A stretch of 45,020 bases of DNA from an uncultured Phycisphaera sp. GTDB lineage: Bacteria > Planctomycetota > Phycisphaerae > Phycisphaerales > SM1A02. A model generated the notes under the pieces. The model did not search any database. It worked only from the letters and a program-made list of their open reading frames with translations, and was not told the origin of the DNA. Made by a program: the position numbers and the translations under genes. Below, in pieces: positions 8,190-15,252 of this stretch (the first letter of the stretch is position 1; each line of letters begins with the position of its first letter). The stretch lies in contig CALFOM010000134.1 in the NCBI GenBank assembly GCA_937919685.1, positions 1-45,020 of the forward strand, given 5' to 3'.

Positions 8190-8348
8190 TTAGAAACTGA
8201 GTCCGAGGTCGTCGATCGCGTGATGAAGGAACAGAAGTGTTATGCAGGTCATCGATACTCCAAAGAAGATCAATGCCATCTTTGGCTTCGGCCGGTGGAG
8301 CATGAATACCGTCACCAGAATGAGGATGAAGATGGATGCTGCGACCAA
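8190..8348 (-). CDS. Small two-helix membrane protein, DUF5993-like
   Basis: A 52-residue open frame on the reverse strand with a TTG start at 8348. AAGGAG lies 5 bp before that start, an excellent ribosome site. The peptide begins MVAASIFILILVTVFML, has a basic loop HRPKPK, a second helix MALIFFGVSMTCITLLFL, and ends LHHAIDDLGLSF. Two transmembrane helices and the closing HHxxDxLxLSF pattern match my recollection of DUF5993, a small family found beside dsbB genes. It sits between the M48 protease gene (46-bp gap) and dsbB (37-bp gap), all on the same strand. It probably assists or assembles with the DsbB-like protein. The family name is from memory; the open frame, start signal and hydrophobicity are seen directly. 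Confidence 0.75.
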   Translation of the reverse strand: MVAASIFILILVTVFMLHRPKPKMALIFFGVSMTCITLLFLHHAIDDLGLSF

Positions 8349-8394
8349 GGGTTCTCCTTTTGGTGTGGTTCGGTATCTAGGATGAGGCAGTCAC

Positions 8395-10377
8395 TCAGGA
8401 CGAGACCCGCCCCGGAAGAACCGGGGGCATCGGACAATCGAGGGTCGACGAGAGGGCTCGAAGAAGTTCGACCTCTCCGATCGTCGCCTGACCATCCGCA
8501 CAGATTACATCAACCGCAGCATCGAGCAGGACCGATCGATCCTTCCAGCGAAGTCGTTTCAGTCGATCCATCGCTTGATCGAGCTCCGTCACCGAACAGT
8601 CGTTCCGGCCAGGAAGATCCAGATCGCCGAGTTTCATACGGCGGGCTCCAGCCTGGAAGGCGGCGAACGCCTGTTCCTCGTTTCTGGCGCCACTCCAGGC
8701 AATCATCGCGAGCACGAGCCGGGCGGGCTCCGCAAGGAGTGTGATCGATCGATTCGGGTTCAGGCTTCGTGTTGATTTTCCGCCTGTCAATCGATCGAAG
8801 TGAACGGAAAGGAGACGACCAAGCAGCCATTCGAAGCGATCGATTCGGCCGTCGGCGACCTGCATGGCCTCGACCGCCTGAAGGAAGGCCTTGGAATCGG
8901 ATTTATCCATTCGGGCAAGCGCGGGCATGGCGAGATCGACAAGGACGAGTCGCAGTTCTGGGTTTCCTGACACGAGCCCGGCCACCGTATGTCGAAGTCG
9001 TTGTATTTCTTGGATCGTTGACGAATCCAAAGTCTTGGAAAGCTCCTCGGCCTGAGTATGGCGGACTTTCTGATCTTGATCGACCAGAAGAAGGAGGCAG
9101 ACCGCCTTGGCCCCGATCGTGTCATGGACCGCGCTTCGAACGGTATCCGGGAGCAAAGAGATGAGCACGCGGGCGTACGCGAGATGTTCGGCATCGGCAT
9201 CCCCGAGATGCGAGAGGCTTTCTCGAACTTCATCCGCGCGTCGAACCTCGCGGCTCCTCGATGTTGCCACGCCTGCTGTGGCGGCGAATCCCGCGACCTG
9301 GCCGCTCATTGATGCTGCGTTTGGAACCGGTGGTGCCGCGGCTGAAGGATCGCCATCGATCTGTGGTCGAACGTCTGCCGGTGTTCGATTCTCGATCCGC
9401 GCGATACGTTCGGCTAGAGGCGGATGGGTTGCGAAAGACGTCGACAAGGCGGAGGTGAAGAAGAAGTGTTGAAACTCGCTGGCGGCAGCCTTTTCGATAT
9501 TGTTGGTTTGGAAGCCGCCAATGCGCCGGAGCGCACCGCCGATCCCTGCTGGATTTCGCGTGTAGTCAACAGCGGCCGCATCGGCGAGAAATTCCCGCTG
9601 TCGACTGACTGCCGCCTGAATCAAGCGTGCCGCCAACGTACCGAGTGCGCCGATCGCCATCAGAATAAGTCCCGCCACGATCACGCCGATACCGATCGCC
9701 GGCCCGGAGTTATTCTTGCCGCCGCTCCGGGTGTGAAGCAGTACCGGTCCGATGAATCGGAAGGCGATGTAGCCAATGAAGCCGATCGCCATGATTCCAA
9801 AGATGAGGCCTGTCAGACGGATGTTCAGTTTCATGTCGCCATGCACGATGTGACTGAACTCGTGCGCGATGACACCTTGTAACTCGTCACGCGAGAGTTG
9901 CTGGACACATCCCCGGGTGACACCGATCACCGCGCTATCGAAACCGAATCCGGCCGCGAACGCATTGATCGAAGGATCTTCCATGATGTACACCGGTGGA
10001 ACCGGGCATCCAGAGGCGATCGACATCTCTTCGACAACGTTGAGGAGTTTCCGGAGATCGGGGTCCCGTTCATCCGGATGGACGAGCACGCCTCCCAGAG
10101 CTTCCGCGACGGACTTGCCGCCGGAGGAGAGCTGCGCCATCTTGATCAGGGATCCGAGCAGGATGACCAAGATGGTTCCGCCGCCGACGACCAGCAGGAG
10201 TTCGGGGATCCACCATCCGAGCGGCGTCTCTTCTTCCTGAGAGGAGATCACCACGACGGTGGCGGCCACAAAGTAGACCGCTGCCACGGTTCCCAGCACT
10301 GCCAGCAGAAACAGAACGATCAAACGGCCAGTCTGAGATCTGGCGCGATCCTGATCACCGATGAAGTCCATCACCAT
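8395..10377 (-). CDS. M48-family membrane metalloprotease with long C-terminal extension
   Basis: 660 residues. The N-terminal half is HtpX-like: two helices (20-45 and 57-80), the zinc motif HEFSH (H172, E173, H176), two more helices (190-250), and the third zinc ligand E262 in RQREFLADAAAV. HtpX-type enzymes cleave damaged membrane proteins. The remaining 330 or so residues (from about 330) are soluble. They end in a segment (LLDAAVDVICADGQATIGEVELLRALSSTL) with the look of a TerB-like helical fold, carrying the typical 'DGxxxxxExxLL' pattern. Met1 (10377) and Met3 (10371) are both possible starts; GGGGTGA precedes. It lies 43 bp after the GH35-like gene and upstream of the small protein/dsbB pair, which suggests shared transcription around membrane-protein quality control. 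Confidence 0.88.
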   Translation of the reverse strand: MVMDFIGDQDRARSQTGRLIVLFLLAVLGTVAAVYFVAATVVVISSQEEETPLGWWIPELLLVVGGGTILVILLGSLIKMAQLSSGGKSVAEALGGVLVHPDERDPDLRKLLNVVEEMSIASGCPVPPVYIMEDPSINAFAAGFGFDSAVIGVTRGCVQQLSRDELQGVIAHEFSHIVHGDMKLNIRLTGLIFGIMAIGFIGYIAFRFIGPVLLHTRSGGKNNSGPAIGIGVIVAGLILMAIGALGTLAARLIQAAVSRQREFLADAAAVDYTRNPAGIGGALRRIGGFQTNNIEKAAASEFQHFFFTSALSTSFATHPPLAERIARIENRTPADVRPQIDGDPSAAAPPVPNAASMSGQVAGFAATAGVATSRSREVRRADEVRESLSHLGDADAEHLAYARVLISLLPDTVRSAVHDTIGAKAVCLLLLVDQDQKVRHTQAEELSKTLDSSTIQEIQRLRHTVAGLVSGNPELRLVLVDLAMPALARMDKSDSKAFLQAVEAMQVADGRIDRFEWLLGRLLSVHFDRLTGGKSTRSLNPNRSITLLAEPARLVLAMIAWSGARNEEQAFAAFQAGARRMKLGDLDLPGRNDCSVTELDQAMDRLKRLRWKDRSVLLDAAVDVICADGQATIGEVELLRALSSTLDCPMPPVLPGRVSS

Positions 10378-10420
10378 GGCGAATCACCCCGACCGCGTCT
10401 CGTGAGTCTAAGAGATCAGA

Positions 10421-13246
10421 TCAGAAGTCGATCGTCACTCTCGAAGGATCGGCACCAGCCTCATCGAACAGGAGCAACTCGATCGGGCCTTCGCCGAGAA
10501 AGGCGTTGGCGGGGATCAGAAGTTCGATCGACGCAGTACCGCGGGCGGTCCGTCCACCCGGTTCACGAAGAGCGTACCCGCCGAGATCAATTCCGTTCAC
10601 CTTTGCACGCCCCCGGGTGACACCCTCCAGGCGAAGCCGCCCGGACTGAACCTGCTTACGGCGTGCCGCCGGGACTTTAAACTCGCCTCGAAGCCAGCGT
10701 GGGGCCTTCATCCCAGTGGGAATCATGGGCACCCAGTCGCCAATCCGGGGGTCCGGAGTCGTCTCCCAGCGGCGAAGTCGCCATGCCTCGGCAGGAACGA
10801 TCTCTTTGACGACCTCGAATAAGCCAACCATGGTCTCGACAGATTCTTCGGTCACGTGCTCCAACGGCACGATCTGGAACTTGTTTCCGCCGGCCTTGAA
10901 TGCTTCGTCCAATGAGGAAGAGAACGATCGGCGATATCCCGCCCGACCAAAGACGTCGATCGGTGTCCCGTTGAGCAGGACCACTCCCGAAGAACCAGGG
11001 GCGATCTCGAGGACCACCGGGGTCTTCCTTCGATGATTGAACGCGAATTGCAGTCCTTGCTCAGAGGTCCTTTCGCCGTCCGCAGCGCCGGGAATAAACC
11101 GATGGAGAAGGAACGGATCGACAGGGTCGACATGAACGTTGCTTGACTCCACATCGCTCAATGGACAGATCGCAACCAGTGCTCCGGGTCGATCACCGTC
11201 TCCTGGAGATCTGATGCCGTCGACCGTTCTCGGAGCGTGCCTCGCGAAGATCGCGATCTGGTGCGGTCCGTGGATCGCCGGAATCGAAATCCGTGCCTCT
11301 GAGACCTGGTTCATCTTGCGGCCATCGAGCCAAAAGTCTCCTGATCGAAGTCCGCCAAGCAGCCGGTACTCCTGATCGGCCGTCGTCGTCGTCGAAAACG
11401 TCGTCTCCGCGGTGAACCACGCATGGTCTAGCCCGGCTCCGATAGAGGCGAGTCCGAGGTCGCCATCAACGGGAATCGAACGAGGATGATCAGGTTTCCG
11501 ACAGTCGGGCTCCTCCCAACTCAACCAGTTCTTGATTCGGCGACTCTTGCGGCCAGTGTTCTCTGTGATCTCTGGGCGCGATCTGGTTCCATCGACGGCG
11601 ATCCGAATCGGCGACATATTGTCCCACGGAACTACAGATCCATCAGATCCAACCCTGCTCGCACCGATCACGATCGATTCACCATCGTCAATCAGGGTTG
11701 CGGCCTGACGTTCATTGAGCACGACGATGGTGAATCCTGCGTGTTGTTCGATGATCGGACCGGATCCGTCCTGACGATTCCGAGGGGCAAAGGTGGTAAA
11801 CGGACGATCATCGATCGAGAGTTCAACCGCTTCACCTGACGGAGCGGATACGACCAGCAATCGGCCCGCGATCAGCGCGAGTGGCATCGCGGTGACATAG
11901 TCAAGGCGGCCCCTTCCCTGAAGATCTGCGTCCAGCAACGTCCAGGTGAAGTCATGATCTCCGAATCGCACCGGAAGCCGCCGTCCGGTCCGATCGATCA
12001 CATGGGTCGCCGCTGAATCACCTCGGCGAAAGAAGAAAATTACCGTGCCCGCGCCGCCGGAGCGGGGAATTGCGACCACCCCGGAGGAGGCATCATCTGG
12101 GTCGACCACCATCGGTTGGTCATCGGGGTCTAGATCGGCGAGCACACCACCAAAGTCACGGGCGAAGCGGAGAATCAGGGAGGCCTCCCGACCCTGATCG
12201 GTTGTCTCGCCTGAGGTGTCGAGGAGTGGGGCGGCGAAGGCATTTGGTGCGATCGCCCCAAAGTCGTCACAACCGGCCGCGCCCGCCGGAAGCACGCCGT
12301 CGACAGCATGGGCGATGAGCGGTTGCGCACCGGCGGCCAGAACTCTGACCAGACGCTCCGCAAGATCACCCGTGACCGGCGGAACATGCTGGATGCCGGG
12401 TCGGCGGAAGGCTTCCGCAGGTGATCGCTCGATCAGGCAGAACTTCGGTTTCTCAGATTGGAGGGTGCCGACCTGACGCAAGTTGGAGAACAGCTCGTCC
12501 CACCCGCTCCAAGTCTCGATCGCACCTTCGGTCTCCTGCCAGAATCCATTGGCGGTGAGAATCGGAACTGTGATCCCACACTCCCGCGCATATCGAACAA
12601 GTTCGACGAGATATCCCTCCGCAGAAGATTGTGAACCGCAATTCCACCCATGCTCGACCTGGATACCAACGAGCGGGCCACCGCCATCTCGATCTGCTTG
12701 ATGCTCAGTGATCTCGGTCGTGACCCGGCCGAACCATGCCGATGCCAGTTTGAGGAACTCGGGCGTTCCGGTTCTGGAAGCGACTTCCGGACGATCCCCG
12801 AGCCAGGTCGGAAGTCCACCCCCGTCGAAAGGAGCACCGATGACTGGCCCTATTCGGAGAATGACACGAAGGTCTGACGCGTGTGCCTCGGTGAGGAATT
12901 CGGAGATGTTGAGATCGCCCTCGAAGTCGAATTGCCCATTGATTGGTTCATGGAGGAACCAGGGACAGGATGCGATCACGGTGTTGAAACCGAGTCGGGC
13001 GACACCCCGCAGTCGATCGACCCGTTCGGCCTGTGGGAGCATGGCGTATTCACATCCGGCGCCAACCAGGGTGGTCCGTCGTCCGGCGATGAAAAGGCTC
13101 CGACTGTCAAAAGTGATTGGTGGCATATATAGATGTTCGCTCAGGACCTCATCGGGAGGCGGGACATTCCGTGAATGTGCCTGAATCGCCATAAGACGCT
13201 TCATTGGATACGCTTTCAAGGTGTCTGAGATCGCTGAAACCATCAC
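10421..13246 (-). CDS. GH35 beta-galactosidase-like protein with altered active site
   Basis: 941 residues. The N-terminal TIM-barrel region matches GH35: RVDRLRGVARLGFNTV, FLHEPINGQFDFEGDLNISEFL and RIGPVIGAPFDGGGLPTWL. The rest is beta-rich accessory domains, including jelly-roll-like C-terminal ones (ARGTASIELLIPANAF). Two usual catalytic regions differ. The acid/base motif normally QxENEYG reads QVEHGWN, placing glycine (residue 200) where the catalytic Glu should be, and the usual CAEW reads GAPF. A nucleophile candidate, E273 (CLIERSP), remains. No signal peptide is seen. The start is GTG 13246 or the adjacent ATG 13243; an internal ATG at 13126 (MPPITFDS) is also possible. The enzyme may have a different substrate or be non-catalytic. 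Confidence 0.75.
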   Translation of the reverse strand: MMVSAISDTLKAYPMKRLMAIQAHSRNVPPPDEVLSEHLYMPPITFDSRSLFIAGRRTTLVGAGCEYAMLPQAERVDRLRGVARLGFNTVIASCPWFLHEPINGQFDFEGDLNISEFLTEAHASDLRVILRIGPVIGAPFDGGGLPTWLGDRPEVASRTGTPEFLKLASAWFGRVTTEITEHQADRDGGGPLVGIQVEHGWNCGSQSSAEGYLVELVRYARECGITVPILTANGFWQETEGAIETWSGWDELFSNLRQVGTLQSEKPKFCLIERSPAEAFRRPGIQHVPPVTGDLAERLVRVLAAGAQPLIAHAVDGVLPAGAAGCDDFGAIAPNAFAAPLLDTSGETTDQGREASLILRFARDFGGVLADLDPDDQPMVVDPDDASSGVVAIPRSGGAGTVIFFFRRGDSAATHVIDRTGRRLPVRFGDHDFTWTLLDADLQGRGRLDYVTAMPLALIAGRLLVVSAPSGEAVELSIDDRPFTTFAPRNRQDGSGPIIEQHAGFTIVVLNERQAATLIDDGESIVIGASRVGSDGSVVPWDNMSPIRIAVDGTRSRPEITENTGRKSRRIKNWLSWEEPDCRKPDHPRSIPVDGDLGLASIGAGLDHAWFTAETTFSTTTTADQEYRLLGGLRSGDFWLDGRKMNQVSEARISIPAIHGPHQIAIFARHAPRTVDGIRSPGDGDRPGALVAICPLSDVESSNVHVDPVDPFLLHRFIPGAADGERTSEQGLQFAFNHRRKTPVVLEIAPGSSGVVLLNGTPIDVFGRAGYRRSFSSSLDEAFKAGGNKFQIVPLEHVTEESVETMVGLFEVVKEIVPAEAWRLRRWETTPDPRIGDWVPMIPTGMKAPRWLRGEFKVPAARRKQVQSGRLRLEGVTRGRAKVNGIDLGGYALREPGGRTARGTASIELLIPANAFLGEGPIELLLFDEAGADPSRVTIDF

Positions 13247-13314
13247 CTTTCATGCGGGAAGATCTGGCCTATTTGGTTAGAAAGTGTGTTTTAAACCCAT
13301 ATACAGGTGTTTTT

Positions 13315-13382
13315 GGTTTCAAAATCTGTCCGGTTTCAAGGTCTTAAGTTCGAATCAGATCCGATCTGAGAGGTTTGAAACC
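13315..13382. promoter_or_regulatory. Three GGTTTCAA repeats in the divergent GH35-like/TolC upstream region
   Basis: GGTTTCAA occurs at 13315-13322 and 13332-13339 (17 bp apart, same direction), and inverted (TTGAAACC) at 13375-13382 within the 11-bp palindrome GGTTTGAAACC (13372-13382). All lie in the AT-richer 233-bp region between the GH35-like gene and the TolC-family gene. Repetition and symmetry suggest binding sites for a transcription factor, but no regulator gene is adjacent. Confidence 0.35.
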
Positions 13383-13479
13383 GATCACCTCTCAAGGAAG
13401 AACCCGGAGACTGTTCACCGGTTCATTGATCTCGACCTTCCTTCGAATCCCGCCACGACTCCCGACTCCGGAGACGACC

Positions 13480-15210
13480 ATGTCCTCCCGCTCTTCCCTC
13501 ACCTGCAAGATGATCGCCAACGGGCTGCTGATCGGACTCGTTGGATGTGGCGAGCGGACTCGTCAGGTCGACATTCGAACCGACGATCTGGTGAAGGAGC
13601 GGAATGCTGTCCTCGCCGCCGGAATTCGAACCGCTCCAGAATTGTCGCCCGATTCGTATCCGGAAGGTGAACCGTTCCCCAAGGACACGCCGGAGCTGAA
13701 CGAGCCATCCACCGTGGACCCGGCTGCCGACGAGCTGGCCTTCACCGGCCGCAGCGAAGCTGAGAGTGAAGCCGACGCGATCATCAAACGGATCCAACGA
13801 CTCGCCGACACCCCGGCCAACGCCGAACCCCTGACGCTCGACTACGCGATCGCCTTTGCGCAACAGAATGCCACCGAATACACCGGCGCCGAAGAGACCT
13901 ATCTTCTCTCGGCACTCTCATTGATCGTGCAGGAGCATCTCTTCGAACCGCGATTCTTCAACGAGACCACGATCGATGCTGGTGAAGGCATCGGTCGCTA
14001 CGACGCGGCACTCCGAGTCGCGAACGACTTCGGGGTCCGGCAGCGACTGCCCTACGGTGGTGAGGTCACCGCTCGATTCCTCGCCGGTCTGACCCGGAAC
14101 ATCGATGACGCGTCGACCGAAAATGGAGTGCAGAACGCCGGTTTCATCATCGAAGGTCGACTCCCGCTCCTCCGAGGCGGAGGCATCGTCGCCAGAGAGA
14201 GTCTCATTCAGGCCCAACGAAACCTCGTCTACGCCTCCCGATCCTTCGAGATCTTCCGCCGGGATTTCTATGTCGCGATCGTCACCGATTATCTCGGACT
14301 CGTGTTGCAACTCCAGGCGATTACGAATGCTGAAGGCGGCCTGGCGCTGAACCGGCAGGTCGAAGAACTCCTCACCGCATTGGTCGAGACAGGAAGATCA
14401 CAACCATTCGAGGCCGACGAGGCTCGCAAGGACACACTTGATGCGGTTGATGATCTGGCATCACGCCAGGAGGCGTACAAACTCTCCCTTGATCGATTCA
14501 AGGTCCGAATCGGCATGGATCCCGAACGTCCGATGGTGATCATCCCGACTGAAATCCAACTTCCCATCCCGGAGGTTGATCGTGATCAGGCGATTCGATA
14601 CGCCATGGAGTATCGACTCGATCTTCAGACCAATCGTGATCAACTCGAAGACGCTCGTCGACAGATCGATCTCGCCGAGAATGGTCTCTTGCCGGATTTC
14701 GACCTTACGGCAGACTTTCGAGTCGGAGGAAATGATGTGCTCAATGGCGTCGACCTCAGTGATACTCGGGCAAGCGGTGGGGTTTTTCTGAGTCTCCCGC
14801 TCGACCGAGTTGATGAGTCGGTCGCCCTGCGTCAGGCCCAGGTTCGATTTGTGCAGGATGAACGCCTCTACAGCCGCTCCCTCGATGATGCGGCGGTTTC
14901 CGTCCGTCAGTCGATTCGAGATATTGATCGTGCCCAGTTCTCGATTCTGCTTCAAGAGCGAAGTGTGGAAATCGCGAAGAATCGAATCGCCTCGATCGAC
15001 GCGGCGCCGGACCGTGCCACCGCAAGAGACCGCACCACCGCGGTCGCCGGCCTTCGAACCGCTGAAGACCGGCGTGACACTTCCAAGCGAGACCTTCAGG
15101 TTGCGGTGCTGAAGTACCTCAACGCGGCGGGAATTCTTCGCCTCACGCCAGAAGGGCGACTCCAACCCCTTCCGAACATGCCGGTCGGTGAAGTCATCGG
15201 GCAGCGTTGA
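13480..15210 (+). CDS. TolC-family outer-membrane efflux lipoprotein
   Basis: 576 residues from the ATG at 13480, which has GGAG 6 bp upstream; the frame extends earlier (13375), but that leader is not protein-like. The N-terminus is a lipoprotein signal with lipobox LVGC (Cys23). The rest has the TolC pattern of two long helical repeats (ALSLIVQEHLF...; SLIQAQRNLVYASRSFEIFRRDFYVAIVTDYLGLVLQLQAI; QAIRYAMEYRLDLQTNRDQLEDARRQIDLAENGLLPDFDLTADF), with YRLDLQ and LPDFDL being typical family stretches. It would form the outer-membrane channel of an efflux or secretion system, but no inner-membrane pump or adaptor gene lies next to it. A low-complexity acidic/proline region (residues 45-110) follows the lipobox. 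Confidence 0.88.
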   Translation: MSSRSSLTCKMIANGLLIGLVGCGERTRQVDIRTDDLVKERNAVLAAGIRTAPELSPDSYPEGEPFPKDTPELNEPSTVDPAADELAFTGRSEAESEADAIIKRIQRLADTPANAEPLTLDYAIAFAQQNATEYTGAEETYLLSALSLIVQEHLFEPRFFNETTIDAGEGIGRYDAALRVANDFGVRQRLPYGGEVTARFLAGLTRNIDDASTENGVQNAGFIIEGRLPLLRGGGIVARESLIQAQRNLVYASRSFEIFRRDFYVAIVTDYLGLVLQLQAITNAEGGLALNRQVEELLTALVETGRSQPFEADEARKDTLDAVDDLASRQEAYKLSLDRFKVRIGMDPERPMVIIPTEIQLPIPEVDRDQAIRYAMEYRLDLQTNRDQLEDARRQIDLAENGLLPDFDLTADFRVGGNDVLNGVDLSDTRASGGVFLSLPLDRVDESVALRQAQVRFVQDERLYSRSLDDAAVSVRQSIRDIDRAQFSILLQERSVEIAKNRIASIDAAPDRATARDRTTAVAGLRTAEDRRDTSKRDLQVAVLKYLNAAGILRLTPEGRLQPLPNMPVGEVIGQR

Positions 15211-15252
15211 TCTGGGATTCGGAAACACTCCGCCACCGGTGACCAGTTCAAC

